A stretch of 64,000 nt of DNA from Candidatus Symbiopectobacterium sp. 'North America' (GTDB lineage Bacteria > Pseudomonadota > Gammaproteobacteria > Enterobacterales > Enterobacteriaceae). Below, piece after piece: positions 9,541-23,763 of this stretch. The position numbers and the translations under genes were made by a program. The stretch is taken from the NCBI RefSeq assembly GCF_015762685.1, contig NZ_PEHF01000026.1:87549-151548 (forward strand), in the 5' to 3' direction. The notes beneath the pieces are model-generated. The model had not been told where the DNA came from and ran no database searches. It saw only the letters and a program-made list of their open reading frames with translations. How positions within the stretch are numbered: the first letter of the stretch is position 1; each line of letters opens with the position of its first letter.

Positions 9541-9558
9541 GCATGATTACCACGATAA

Positions 9559-10221
9559 CTAAAATACCCGCATCTCAAGCGGGTTAACCTTCTCTAGCCG
9601 TTTTGCCAGCCAGGGAGGCAAGCGATCGGCCATCAACGTTTGCAAAGCATCACGTTGTGAAGAGATGGTGGTGCCAGGCGGTACTTTCATCGGGTGAATA
9701 TTGTGGCGAATAATCCGCGCCGCCGCCGGGCCACCAATCGCTTCACAGAACAGCAGATGGCACCCGGCCAGCAGTTGAGCGCGTACTTCATTGCTTTCCT
9801 GCTCCCCCGGTTCGCTGGGATAGCGACGCAACCCATGTAGCCACGAGCCCGTGCAGTCAAAGGCGTAAATAAAAAACAGGCGGCACTGCCCAAAATGACC
9901 GTTGATCGCGATACCATCCTGTGACGAAAATGCCACCAGCAGTTACGGTTCGCGCCCCGGCAGCGACATAACTGCCAGGTGTGCGGGCATTTCGCCGCGC
10001 AGACACGCCATCACCCGCTGCCAGCGGCCCCGGGTCATCACCGCGCGATCTCCGGGAAAACGCGCCATCAGTTGTGGTTGATCCAGCGACGACAAGTAGG
10101 CCAGATCGAGCGAGGCTTCATCCTCATGCGCAATCCAGCGTAACAGTTGCGGTGAGGAAAATTCCGGCAGGCAATGCATCAGCGCAAACAGCCGCCAGAA
10201 CAGACGATCATCATCAGACAT
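9559..10221 (-). pseudogene. nifY: NifY, nitrogenase accessory protein, split by one stop
   Basis: NifY binds apo-nitrogenase and FeMo-co. At 220 codons it matches the Klebsiella length. The N-terminal domain (MSDDDRLFWRLFALM... to PGREP) is followed by TAA (9945..9943) where Klebsiella has Gln (TPQLLAAF), then the NifX-like core continues in the same frame: SSQDGIAINGHFGQCRLFFIYAF, RRYPSEPGEQESNEVRAQL and GGPAAARIIRH. The stop falls at the boundary between the two domains; a GTG four codons further could restart translation but has no ribosome site. It follows nifT by 13 bases. Confidence 0.92.
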
Positions 10222-10234
10222 GTTCTCTCCTCAT

Positions 10235-10453
10235 TCATGCCAGGCTGGGGCGCGAGGCCCGCAGGCTGACAGGAAACTGCGGTTTTTCCGTTTGCGGGTT
10301 CACGTAGTAGCGTTTTCCTCCTTCCAACGCCACTTCTCCCCCCCAGCAACCCTGACTGTCAAACTCTATACCGATCACCCTCGCCTCTAAATCCTGCTTG
10401 GCGATATAGCAATACAGTTGTGCGTTGCGCTCACGAAAAATCACTATCGGCAT
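10235..10453 (-). CDS. nifT: NifT
   Basis: A small conserved nif protein of unknown role, 72 residues, the Klebsiella length. The start at 10453 (MPIVIFRERNAQLYCYIAK) is fixed by AGGAGG just upstream; a longer frame to 10564 runs back into nifK and is rejected. The family blocks YIAKQDLE, WGGEVALEGG and YYVNP are present. It lies between nifK and nifY in one operon. Confidence 0.9.
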   Translation of the reverse strand: MPIVIFRERNAQLYCYIAKQDLEARVIGIEFDSQGCWGGEVALEGGKRYYVNPQTEKPQFPVSLRASRPSLA

Positions 10454-10478
10454 AAACACCTCCTCAGTGGCAAGGTGA

Positions 10479-10500
10479 CGGCCCGGACAGTGCCGGGCCG
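10479..10500. other. GC-rich hairpin between nifK and nifT
   Basis: CGGCCCGG-ACAGTG-CCGGGCCG, an 8-base perfect stem in the 73-base nifK-nifT gap. With no T run it more likely stabilises the nifHDK 3' end or attenuates nifTY than terminates fully. Confidence 0.5.
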
Positions 10501-10526
10501 ATAAGCGGGCCACGCTGGCCTGGGGA

Positions 10527-12095
10527 TCAACGAACAAGATCGAAGTTATAGTCGGTCTTGCCAAGCTTCATGGTATCTCTGTCGAGCTTCTCCAGTACCG
10601 CATTAACTAACTGAGTAAGAATCGACATAGCCCCTTCATACCCCCAGGTGGTTTGGCGATGCAGATGATGGCGATCGAAAATAGGGAATTCCAGACGAAT
10701 CAACGGCACTTCAAACTGCTCTCCCTTCGCCAACGTATCGCGCTGAATGAATTTGCCGTAGGAGTTGCCAATCATGAAATCCGGTTTGTTGGTGAACATC
10801 AGCGAGCGGAAATGCCACAGATCGCAGTTGATATACACCTCACTCTCCTGCCCATAAGGCGAAGCGCTCAGCATTTTTTTCATCGCTTTCTGCCAACGTT
10901 TATTGGCGTTGTGGCACAGGATGACCGTCTGCTCACAACCCAACTCCAACAGGAATTGCGTCAAGCCCATCACAAAATCCGGATCGCCGTACAGACCAAA
11001 GCGTTTGCCGTGTAGCCAGGTGTGGGAATCCAGCATCATATCCACCAACCTGCCGCGCTCCAGCGTCAACGCATCACCGACTGGCACGCCGGTCAGTTCA
11101 CTCACTGCCATCAGTAGTTTGTCCGTCGCATCCAGTCCAATCAGCACAGATACCTCGGTAGCCGTTTGATTCCAGTTCTCCTGCACCATTTTCTTGGTTT
11201 TTATCAGGTGCCACGGTTGCAACAGCTGCGTATCGATGGCGTTCGGTGCATCACGCATCTCTTGCTGGGTCGTCCCGCCTGCGTACATACGGTAGTGACT
11301 GTCTGCCGGCGTATCCAGTACCTCTGACGGATCAGACAGGATGGCACACGGTACACCCATCTGTTCCATCATGCGTTTCAGTACCCGGTAGTTGCCCAGA
11401 TAGGTTTCAAATCCGGTAACCAGATTCAGGCGCGCCAGACTGCCGGGCTGATAGTTATTGTCTTCACCGCTGGTAAAAGTGCGGGCAAACCCTTCAAACA
11501 TGTTGTCCCACCCGGTGATATGGCTGCCGATAAAGCTCGGCGTGTGGGCGTAGGGGATAGGCATTTGCGCGTCGACAAACCCGTCTTTCTTGGCATTGGC
11601 AATAAACGCTTGCAGGTCATCGCCAATGACTTCCGCCATACAAGTGGTGGAAACGGCGATCATCTCCGGTTTGTAGAGTGCGCTGGCGTTCTGCAAACCG
11701 GCATTCATGTTGTTGTTCCCACCAAACACAGCGGCGTCTTCCGTCATGGAGTCAGAAACATAGGCGAGGGGCTCCTTGAAATGACGGTTAAAATAGGTGC
11801 GGAAGTAGGCAACACACCCCTGAGAGCCGTGTACATAGGGCAAGGTGTTGGCAAAACCCAGCGCGCACAATACCGAGCCCAACGGCTGGCACGCTTTCGC
11901 CGGATCAATGTTCAGCGCTTCTCGCTTAAAGTTAAGTTCCTGGTACTCCGGCGTGGTAGTCCACTCGAAGACTTCACGCACGCGCTGCTCGTCATGCGCC
12001 TCTTCCATTGGGCGTTTCTTGTGAAACAGCGCCTGGTATTCATCCTGCTCAAACAACGGAAAGCAGGCATGGGTTTTTTCAGCAGTTTGACTCAT
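10527..12095 (-). CDS. nifK: NifK, nitrogenase MoFe protein beta chain
   Basis: Beta subunit of dinitrogenase; with NifD it holds the P-cluster. The start at 12095 (MSQTAEKTHACFPLF) matches the family; seven extra upstream codons in the open frame are not used. At 522 residues it is full length. The P-cluster cysteines are present at 69 (PAKACQPLG), 94 (GSQGCVAYFR) and 152 (STTCMAEVIGDD). The family tail GKTDYNFDLVR is intact. No frameshift or stop; it looks functional, although the genes needed to build its cofactors are missing or broken nearby. Confidence 0.97.
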   Translation of the reverse strand: MSQTAEKTHACFPLFEQDEYQALFHKKRPMEEAHDEQRVREVFEWTTTPEYQELNFKREALNIDPAKACQPLGSVLCALGFANTLPYVHGSQGCVAYFRTYFNRHFKEPLAYVSDSMTEDAAVFGGNNNMNAGLQNASALYKPEMIAVSTTCMAEVIGDDLQAFIANAKKDGFVDAQMPIPYAHTPSFIGSHITGWDNMFEGFARTFTSGEDNNYQPGSLARLNLVTGFETYLGNYRVLKRMMEQMGVPCAILSDPSEVLDTPADSHYRMYAGGTTQQEMRDAPNAIDTQLLQPWHLIKTKKMVQENWNQTATEVSVLIGLDATDKLLMAVSELTGVPVGDALTLERGRLVDMMLDSHTWLHGKRFGLYGDPDFVMGLTQFLLELGCEQTVILCHNANKRWQKAMKKMLSASPYGQESEVYINCDLWHFRSLMFTNKPDFMIGNSYGKFIQRDTLAKGEQFEVPLIRLEFPIFDRHHLHRQTTWGYEGAMSILTQLVNAVLEKLDRDTMKLGKTDYNFDLVR

Positions 12096-12150
12096 GGTGT
12101 ACTCCTCCCGCGCCACAAATCGGTGAACAAACGGGATATCAGGATAAGGG

Positions 12151-13599
12151 TTAGGCCGATTTCAGCCACGGAGCCGTCAGTTCACGCCAATTGGGGTTAT
12201 TGAGCGTCATGTCCATGTCACGGGCAAAAATGGCGAAACCGTCATAGCCGTGGTACGGACCGGAATAATCCCAGGAGTGCATCTGGCGGAAAGGCACACC
12301 CATCTTTTGAAAGATGTACTTTTCCTTAATGCCGGAACCGATCAAATCAGGTTTCAGCGCCTTGACGAATGCTTCCAGCTCATAGCTGCTGGCATCATCA
12401 AACAGCAGCGTGCCTTCTTTCAGATCCGGCAGCGTGCGGTCGTAGTCGTCGTTGTGGCCGAATTCATAACCGGTACCAATAATCTCCATACCGAGATCTT
12501 TATAAGCACCGATGATGTGACGTGGACGTAATCCCCCGAGATACAGCAGTACCCGGCGACCTTCCAAACGCGGACGGTACTTGGAGATAATCGCCTCCGT
12601 TTGCGCCTGATAGCAGGCGATTACGGCTTCGGCGTTTTGCTTGATGGTGTCATCAAACTGCCCGGCGATTTTTCGCAGCGATTCTGCAATCTTGGTCGGG
12701 CCAAAGAAGTTGTATTCCATCCAGGGAATGCCGTGCTTCTCTTCCATATGCCGCGAGATATAGTTCATCGAGCGGTAACAGTGCACCAGATTCAATTTCA
12801 CGTTAGGGGTGTTTTCCATCTCCACCAGCGTGCCGTCGCCGGACCACTGTGCTACCACACGCAACCCCATCTCTTCGAGCAGAATACGCGACGCCCAGGC
12901 GTCACCGCCGATGTTGTAGTCCCCGATAATCGCCACGTAATAAGGCGTAGACTCAAAGGGTTTACCTTCACGGTTATCCAGCACCCAATCACGGATCACG
13001 TCGTTGGCAATGTGGTGACCGAGAGATTGCGATACGCCGCGGAACCCTTCGCAGCGCACCGGTACCACCGGTTTACCAATCGCTTTACGGCTGGCATTGG
13101 CCACCGCTTCGATATCATCGCCTATCAACCCCACCGGACACTCGGACTGGACGGAGATCCCTTTACTGAGCGGGAACAACATTTCCAGCTCTTCAATCAG
13201 TTTGGTGAGTTTCTTGTCACCGCCAAACACGATGTCCTTTTCCTGAAAATCCGAGGTAAAGTTCAGCGTGCCAAAGCTGTTTACACCGCTGACACCGGTG
13301 TAATAGTTACGGCGTCCTGCACGGGAGTACTGGCCGCAGCCAATCGGGCCGTGTGAGATATGCACCATATCCTTGATCGGTCCAAACACTACCCCTTTGG
13401 AGCCGGCGTAGGCGCAGCCGCGTACCGTCATCACCCCCGGTTGCGATTTACGGTTTGATACCAGGCATTTCCCCACGCTCTCCTGCGCCGGGTCGGTAAC
13501 CATCATGTGTTTTTGGCGCTCTTTGCGCGTTTTTTCAGGGAAAACTTCCAGCACTTCCTGGATGATCGCCTGATTGCGTTCACGGGTTGCGTTTGTCAT
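12151..13599 (-). CDS. nifD: NifD, nitrogenase MoFe protein alpha chain
   Basis: Alpha subunit of dinitrogenase, carrying FeMo-co. 482 residues, full length. P-cluster cysteines are at 62 ([11 protein letters not shown]), 88 (GPIGCGQYS) and 154 ([12 protein letters not shown]). The FeMo-co ligands are Cys274 ([10 protein letters not shown]) and His441 ([14 protein letters not shown]). His195 of the SLGHHIAND substrate region is present. ATG follows GGAAC. The gene is intact, with nifH upstream and nifK downstream in the standard HDK order. Confidence 0.98.
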   Translation of the reverse strand: MTNATRERNQAIIQEVLEVFPEKTRKERQKHMMVTDPAQESVGKCLVSNRKSQPGVMTVRGCAYAGSKGVVFGPIKDMVHISHGPIGCGQYSRAGRRNYYTGVSGVNSFGTLNFTSDFQEKDIVFGGDKKLTKLIEELEMLFPLSKGISVQSECPVGLIGDDIEAVANASRKAIGKPVVPVRCEGFRGVSQSLGHHIANDVIRDWVLDNREGKPFESTPYYVAIIGDYNIGGDAWASRILLEEMGLRVVAQWSGDGTLVEMENTPNVKLNLVHCYRSMNYISRHMEEKHGIPWMEYNFFGPTKIAESLRKIAGQFDDTIKQNAEAVIACYQAQTEAIISKYRPRLEGRRVLLYLGGLRPRHIIGAYKDLGMEIIGTGYEFGHNDDYDRTLPDLKEGTLLFDDASSYELEAFVKALKPDLIGSGIKEKYIFQKMGVPFRQMHSWDYSGPYHGYDGFAIFARDMDMTLNNPNWRELTAPWLKSA

Positions 13600-13622
13600 T
13601 TCACTGTTCCTTCTGCATCAGG

Positions 13623-13640
13623 GCCCCCACGGGCGGGGGC
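13623..13640. other. Hairpin between nifH and nifD
   Basis: GCCCCC-ACGGGC-GGGGGC, a 6-base all-GC stem in the 57-base nifH-nifD gap. nifH is made in excess of nifDK in many diazotrophs through processing or stem-loops here; that role is inferred. Confidence 0.45.
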
Positions 13641-13656
13641 TGACGCCGTTGAGCGA

Positions 13657-14559
<903 letters not shown>

Positions 14560-14601
14560 TTAGAGGCGTGTGGTACGCCGAAGGTGTTGCATTCCCCTTG
14601 T

Positions 14602-14617
14602 TGCAGGGAACGTACCA
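14602..14617 (-). promoter_or_regulatory. Sigma-54 promoter of nifHDKTY
   Basis: The minus strand reads TGGTACGTTCCCTGCA; the K. pneumoniae nifH promoter is TGGTATGTTCCCTGCA, one base different. GG and GC are 10 bases apart. It lies about 65-80 bases upstream of the nifH ATG. Confidence 0.9.
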
Positions 14618-14712
14618 TCCATGCCAAAACAGGTAATCAATTGAAATTATTTATTTTGTAAGAAGTTTGCTTGCCGGGGAGAAAACAAACACAAGACAAA
14701 GGGCAAACCAAT

Positions 14713-14728
14713 TGTTGTAAAACGGACA
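14713..14728. promoter_or_regulatory. NifA binding site 1 (nifH-nifJ intergenic)
   Basis: TGTTGTAAAACGGACA fits TGT-N10-ACA. It is about 100 bases upstream of the nifH -24 element, the usual place for NifA to act. Confidence 0.7.
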
Positions 14729-14781
14729 ATCGGGCCACAGAGGAGCGGCAACGCGGTTTTCCGGTGACAGGAGCGACAGTT

Positions 14782-14797
14782 TGTTGGCTGCACGACA
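14782..14797. promoter_or_regulatory. NifA binding site 2 (nifH-nifJ intergenic)
   Basis: TGTTGGCTGCACGACA fits TGT-N10-ACA. It is about 120 bases upstream of the nifJ -24 element, so it probably serves nifJ, and possibly nifH as a second site. Confidence 0.65.
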
Positions 14798-14914
14798 GGA
14801 TGTGGCCCTTTCTGTCTTATTTCATGCAATTTTCCCGCATTACACACTGCATCAGATGCCAAGAAAATATCGTAACTAATTAAATAAAAACATCTTTTAA
14901 TCTTATCATGGAAA

Positions 14915-14930
14915 TGGCACAGGCTGTGCT
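14915..14930 (+). promoter_or_regulatory. Sigma-54 promoter of nifJ
   Basis: TGGCACAGGCTGTGCT has the TGGCAC -24 block and a -12 GC with 10-base spacing. It lies about 85 bases ahead of the nifJ ATG, which shows that the upstream in-frame codons from 14908 are not coding. Confidence 0.75.
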
Positions 14931-15015
14931 TCAAGCCTCGCTGAAACGTCGAATCGATGGCGCGCCCGCCAAGCCGCCCCGTAAACACCCGCGCCATACC
15001 AATGAGGAAGCCCGC

Positions 15016-18521
<3,506 letters not shown>

Positions 18522-18555
18522 TCGCATTTTTCATCGCTTGTTGGGTTATTTTTAT

Positions 18556-18582
18556 CGGGTTGACGCATTTAGCGTCAATCCG
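18556..18582. repeat. Inverted repeat downstream of nifJ
   Basis: CGGGTTGACGC-ATTTA-GCGTCAATCCG, an 11-base stem with one G.T pair, 35 bases past the nifJ stop. It has no T run, so it could be a weak terminator or a regulator site. The rest of 18522-18815 is A+T-rich upstream sequence of the PTS genes; no convincing sigma-54 element was found there. Confidence 0.4.
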
Positions 18583-18815
18583 ACGTAACATCGCCACCAA
18601 TATCCGCTATCAGCACCTTCTTCCTGTTCTCCAACCTAACGGTTTACGCCACATTCTCAGTTCCTCGCTTGCAGGCTAAACAGATCGATACAGTTTGCGA
18701 AAATAGCAATTAACACAATGAAAATAATTACTTTATTTTATTAGCGTTGTTATTGCTTATACCTTGTCAGTAAAAAACAGAGCAGTGATTGTCATCATTT
18801 AAGGAGCCGGTAGTG

Positions 18816-19187
18816 ATGAACGAACAGGTGGATAGCGATTTTGAGGAGTTGGTGATTAACATCATCGTCAATGCGGGTCAGGCGAGAAGTCATGCCATCA
18901 AAGCTATTGAGTGCGCGGCACGTCAGGAATTTGGGCCTGCACAGGAGTTGTTGGAACAGGCCACCGAAGCATTGCGCGTCGCTCATCTGGCACAAACCAA
19001 TCTGATAGAAGATGAAGCGCGCGGCGTACATCACCCGGTCACGCTGTTGATGGTGCATGCTCAGGATCATTTGATGAACGCCATCACGGTTAAAGATTTG
19101 GCCCGGCAGCAGGTGGCTTGCTACCAGCATATGGCTGAATTAAGCAAACAGGTGCAAGCACTCTCACTTACCCAGGCACACTATTGA
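18816..19187 (+). CDS. PTS lactose/cellobiose-type EIIA component
   Basis: Soluble phosphocarrier of the lactose/cellobiose PTS family; receives phosphate from HPr and passes it to EIIB. 123 residues from the ATG at 18816, which follows AAGGAG; an upstream TTG start is less likely. It has the all-helical layout of CelC/ChbA, with the active histidine region HHPVTLLMVHAQDHLMNA at about residues 73-90. First gene of a PTS string followed by IIB. Intact. Confidence 0.9.
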   Translation: MNEQVDSDFEELVINIIVNAGQARSHAIKAIECAARQEFGPAQELLEQATEALRVAHLAQTNLIEDEARGVHHPVTLLMVHAQDHLMNAITVKDLARQQVACYQHMAELSKQVQALSLTQAHY

Positions 19188-19202
19188 TACGAGGAGTAGG
19201 TC

Positions 19203-19496
19203 ATGTTGCACATTACGTTGGTTTGTATGGGAGGTTTTTCCACGGGAATGCTGGTGAAAAGAATGCGTGAAGATGCCGTCAAACAAGCGCTCGATGTGGA
19301 AATTAACGCGACATCCGAAAGTAATTTTAAAAATTTCTCCGACAAAACCGACGTATTACTGATCGGCCCACAGGTGAGTTTTATTGAAGGCACGATGAAA
19401 AGCCGCTACCCAAATTTAAAAATCGCTGTCATCAATGCCGTGGATTACGGCTCGATGAACGGTGGAAAGGTACTCGAATTCGCCCGTAATTTGTGA
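19203..19496 (+). CDS. PTS cellobiose-type EIIB component
   Basis: EIIB of the lactose/cellobiose family. The phosphorylated cysteine is Cys8 in ITLVCMGGFSTGMLVKRM, equivalent to the C-x-x-G-x-S-T loop of CelA/ChbB. 97 residues, slightly short but complete, with the usual Rossmann-like strands (DVLLIGPQVSF, KIAVIN). It follows IIA by 15 bases after a GGAG site. Its stop codon lies in a 21-base tandem repeat (19489-19530). Confidence 0.9.
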   Translation: MLHITLVCMGGFSTGMLVKRMREDAVKQALDVEINATSESNFKNFSDKTDVLLIGPQVSFIEGTMKSRYPNLKIAVINAVDYGSMNGGKVLEFARNL

Positions 19497-19530
19497 GCCA
19501 GTGGTTATTATTTGTGAGCCTATAGTTATT
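19489..19530. repeat. 21-base imperfect tandem duplication over the EIIB stop
   Basis: ATTTGTGAGCCAGTGGTTATT is followed directly by ATTTGTGAGCCTATAGTTATT (17 of 21 identical). The first copy contains the EIIB TGA stop. Confidence 0.85.
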
Positions 19531-19651
19531 ACTGGCGCATTCTTTCGCCGCGTTGTGCGTCACTCGGTATATTGGCAGCAGATAGTTTTCAGGCTAATGA
19601 TAGTCCTTGCACCCGCCCTATTTTGCGCAAATGGATCAGGAGCACCAGAGC

Positions 19652-22370
19652 ATGCGGATCGACATCGTCTATGACAAATTGAAGGCGCTTAGCGTCGAAT
19701 CTGGCATCTCCGCCCCGCAGTTGGCGGAGGCGCTTGGCTATGCCAGAGCCAATGTCAGCAACGATCTGAACAGTCTGGTCGCGGAAGGAAAAGCTTTCAA
19801 AATCAAAGGCAAATCCGTGCTGTTTCAGGCGATTAATCCAGGCGCTCTGGCCCGCAACAGTGAAGGCGAATTTGCGCAGTTTATCGGCAGCAACGCCAGC
19901 CTGTTTCCGGCGATAGAGCAAGCCAAGGCAGCGGTGTTCTACCCTCCCAACGGGATGAATATGCTTATTCTGGGCGAAACCGGCGTGGGAAAATCCCTGT
20001 TTGCCGAACTTATGTACCAGTATGCCAAAGCCATCGGCAAACTACCGGCACAGGCGCCGTTTGTGATTTTTAACTGCGCCGACTATGCCGACAATCCGCA
20101 ACTGCTGCTGGCACAGTTGTTCGGGTGTAAAAAAGGAGCCTATACCGGTACCGATGAAGATAAGGTTGGCCTGCTGGAGAAGGCGAATCACGGCGTTCTT
20201 TTTTTGGATGAAGTACACCGTCTACCGCCAGAAGGACAGAAAATCTTTTTCACCTTTATCGACAAGGGAATTTTCCGCCGTTTAGGGGAAACGCAGGTCG
20301 AACGCACCGCCAGCGTACGCATCTTTTCTGCTACCACGGAAGAGCCGGACTCCAGCCTGTTGCGCACCTTTACCCGACGTTTTCCGATGGTTATCCACCT
20401 GGCAGCCCTGAGAAAACGCACTTTCCAGGAGCGTTTTGCGCTGATCCAGTTTTTTTTCAATCAGGAAGCGGCGCATTTGCAGGAGAGTATCAGCGTCTCC
20501 GTGAATGCCCTGCGCGCCCTGCTGAGCTATGACTGCCCGAACAACATTGGTCAGCTTAAAGCGGATATTCGCTTCGCCTGTGCGGGCGCGTATGCGGAAT
20601 ACATGACCGGCAAAAAAACCAGTTTCGCCATCAACCGTCGAACGCTGCCGAAACACGTCAGTCAGGCGCTGTATACCCATCTTGAGCATCGCCAGATCTG
20701 GAACACCATTATTGGCATCAACAAGAAGAGCGTCACTTTCTCTGGCACCAGCAACACACCGCTGTTTGAAGACGATGCGCTCAATGACATTTACGACATG
20801 CTTAATCTACGCATGTCGGAACTGCGCAGCCAGGGAATTGAAGGCAATACGCTGGAAGAGGAGATTGAGAAAGATATCGCGGACTACTTCCAAACCCGGA
20901 TCAGCCGTTATCAGGGCAAATATGACACACGCCGTCTGGAGAATCTGGTTACCCCAGCGGTACTGCGTTTAACCGAAGAGATCATCCGCTATGCCGAAGG
21001 GAAATTGCAGCGCACGCTGGACAATAAGGTCTATTACGGTTTGGCAACCCATATTGAAAACGCACTCGATCGCGTGCGTCGCAACAAAAGCATTGTCCAT
21101 CCGCAGTTGAACCGTATTCGCACCGGCCACCCGGATGCTTTCAATGCGGCCCTGGATTGTCTGCGCATGATAGAACGGGTGATGGAAATCACGCTGCCCA
21201 TCGATGAAGCTGGATTTCTCGCCATGTTCTTTGTCTACAGCGAGTGGGATCTGGAGCAGCGGCAGACCGATGTCAAGGTGATCGTAGTGGCGCACGGGAT
21301 GGACACCGCCAGCGCGCTGGTTGCCACCGCCAACGAGCTGCTCGGGGTCAATTATGCGGTGGGTTTTAACGTTCCCCTCTACGAAAAGGCGGGAGCGCAT
21401 CATTCGTCACATTCAAGCCAGCGAAGGCGTATCTGAAGTGCTGCTGCTGGTTGATATGGGGTCACTGACCACCTTTGGTGCCGCCCTGGCACAGCACTGC
21501 GACGTAGCAACGCGAACCATACAGTTAATCAGTACCATGCACATTGTCGAAGCGATCCCGAGCGCCATGAACGGCCTGCCCTTGCAGGAGGTGTATCACA
21601 ACGTGCTGATGGTCAATCAGTTACTCGAACAGGAAGTACCGCGCGATCGTGAACCTGCCCCCGCCCGCGTCCCCGCGACTACCGAGAAGAAACTGGCCAT
21701 CGTCATGATCTGCACCATGGGAGAAGGCACGGCAAAAGTACTGGAAAACCGCCTGTCACAGGCGCTGTCGAGTCGTATGCAGCGCGTCGCCGTGCTCTCG
21801 CAGCGTTTTGATAACGATGCCCAGCTCAATCAGGAACTGGTCGCACTGGGCCAACGCTATACGTTGGTTGCGCTGGTCAGCCCGTTCCCCATCGCCACTG
21901 CGCTCACGCAGTTCGATCTGGCCGATGTGCTGTACTACGACGGCGTGACAGCGTTGGATCGGCTGATCGAGCGAGAATCCACCTACCTGCTGGTAGCCGA
22001 AACGCTGACACAGATTTTGCAGCATGTGAAACCGGATACGGCGCTGCTTGCCATCAAAGGGTTTAACGCGCGCGTGTCTGCAGCGCTGGGGATCACGCTC
22101 TCTTCCAATATGCTTATCGGTTTGACCATGCATCTGGCGTGCTTGCTCGATCGTTTGCTGGAGGGACCAACCCATAGCGATTTTCCCGACAAGGTGCGTT
22201 ATGTACAGCAGCATGACGCGATGATTCGTCTTATTCGTCACGAGTTGAGCGCCATTGAACAGGCATTTTCGCTGGCTATAAGTGAAGACGAAATATGTAC
22301 CCTTTGCCGTTTTTTTATTTCACAGGACATCAGTCAACCGACAAAAGAGGTTATTAACGCATATCCATAA
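19652..22370 (+). pseudogene. LevR/CelR-type sigma-54 activator with PTS regulation domains, frameshifted
   Basis: A transcription activator of PTS operons. Start at 19652 (MRIDIVYDKL) after CAGGAG. N-terminal winged helix (about 1-75); AAA+ domain with Walker A GETGVGKS, a GAYTGT variant of the sigma-54-contacting GAFTGA loop, and Walker B VLFLDEVHRL; first PRD (about 440-570); EIIA-mannose-type domain (VIVVAHGMDTASALVATANELLG); then a frame break near 21385-21395 and, in another frame, the rest of that domain plus EIIB-like and second PRD regions (FDLADVLYYDG, SDFPDKVRYVQQHDAMIRLI). About 905 codons in total, as expected. The DNA-binding and ATPase parts are intact, but the regulatory half is out of frame. 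Confidence 0.88.
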
Positions 22371-22476
22371 TGAATGTGTAGAAAATATATAAAACATCGA
22401 CCAGGCGAGTTAACTTGCCGAGCGTTCTATACCCTAAATTTTCTATCCGGTACGTATAATTATAAAGGAAAGAAAG

Positions 22477-23728
22477 ATGGCTAACCTACAAAATACCATG
22501 CCCGGGCTGCAATTGGCCGCCTCGCACATGCAAAGCAACAAATATTTGATGTCAATTTCCAACGGTTTTACCGCTGTACTTCCGGTATTTATTATCGGAG
22601 CGTTTTCCACGTTATTAACAAATCTGCCAATTGACAGTTATTTGGCATTTATTAAAACGTACGGATTACAGCAGGCGATTGCATTACCCGCCAGCGTGAC
22701 GTTAAAAATAATGTCGATTTACGTGTGCTTCTTTATTGCTTATAAATTGGCAGGTTCGCTCGGCCATAATGAAATGGTGGTCAGCTCGATTGCCATCTGA
22801 TCACCAGCCCGGTGACGATTGTGGATGGCACGGAGGTAATGCCGTTTAGATATCTCGGGGCTGGCGGGTTGTTTGTGGCGATTATGGTTGCCCTGCTGGT
22901 GAATAAAATCTATTCCTTTGTCGTCGATCGCCATCTCACCATACGCATGGGCGACAACGTTCCTCCTGTGGTGGCGGAAACATTTAACGGCCTGATCCCC
23001 GCCATCATCAACGTCATTATTTTGCCACCATTGCAGCCCTGTTCAAACTGACCGCCGCCGGCAGCCTGCATGCCTACATTTACTTTATTATCCAGCAACC
23101 CTTGCTCGGGATCACCGGCTCTTACAGCGGCATGATCACGTTTGTGGTGGTAGCACACGTGCTGTGGCTGTTTGGCATTCACGGCACAATGGTGACCGGC
23201 ACTATCTGGAAACCGCTTTATCTGGCGATGGATCTGGAAAACCTGACCGTGTTCCAAAACGGCGATCCGCTGCCGCACATTGTCGGCTATGCGTTCTGGG
23301 GCGTCTGGGCCAGTCTGGGCGGCAGTGGTTCCACGTTGGGCCTGAACCTGTTGATGGCCTTTAAAGCCAAAAGTGAGGGGTTGAAGAAGTTAGGCCGAAT
23401 GGCGCTGCCAACCTCGTTCCTGTGCATCAAGGAGCCGATTATTTTCGGTATTCCCATCGTACTTAACCCAATGTTGGCGATTCCTTTCGTATTTGCCCCG
23501 GCGCTGAACGTCACCGTCGCCTATTTCCTGATAGCGACCGACGTACTGCCACGCATGATTGGCGTATTCAACGTGATCGAGATGCCGGTGTTTGCTAACG
23601 CCTTTATCCAGGGCAGTTGGCTGTTTGCGCTGTTGCAGGTGTTCCTGATCGTGCTCAACACGCTGATTTACTATCCGTTTTTCAAACGGCTGGATAATAT
23701 CATGCGTACTCAGGCCACGCAGGCTTGA
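22477..23728 (+). pseudogene. PTS cellobiose-type EIIC permease, two single-base deletions
   Basis: Membrane sugar channel of the lactose/cellobiose PTS family, about 417 residues with around 8-10 membrane segments. Start ATG at 22477 after AAAGGAAAG. The frame breaks at about 22795 (SSIAI, then LITSPVTIVDGTE in another frame; a lost C restores it) and at the T run 23020-23023 (NVII, then FATIAALFKLTAAG; a lost T). Conserved motifs include GNxxP-like GSLH...ITGSYSGM, WLFGIHGTMVTG, and KEPIIFGIPIVLNP (the IIC glutamate motif). The kinase gene begins 35 bases after its stop. Confidence 0.9.
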
Positions 23729-23763
23729 GGCGACACAGTTTTAAAACAAGGGAGGCCGCACAG

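Noticed and set aside
14908..15015. Longer NifJ N-terminus
   Set aside because: The nifJ -24/-12 promoter (14915-14930) lies inside it; the family start is the ATG at 15016 with GAGGA.
22371..22476. Sigma-54 promoter for the PTS permease, expected from the LevR-like activator
   Set aside because: The best candidate (AGGCGAGTTAACTTGCC) has 11 rather than 10 bases between GG and GC; not accepted.
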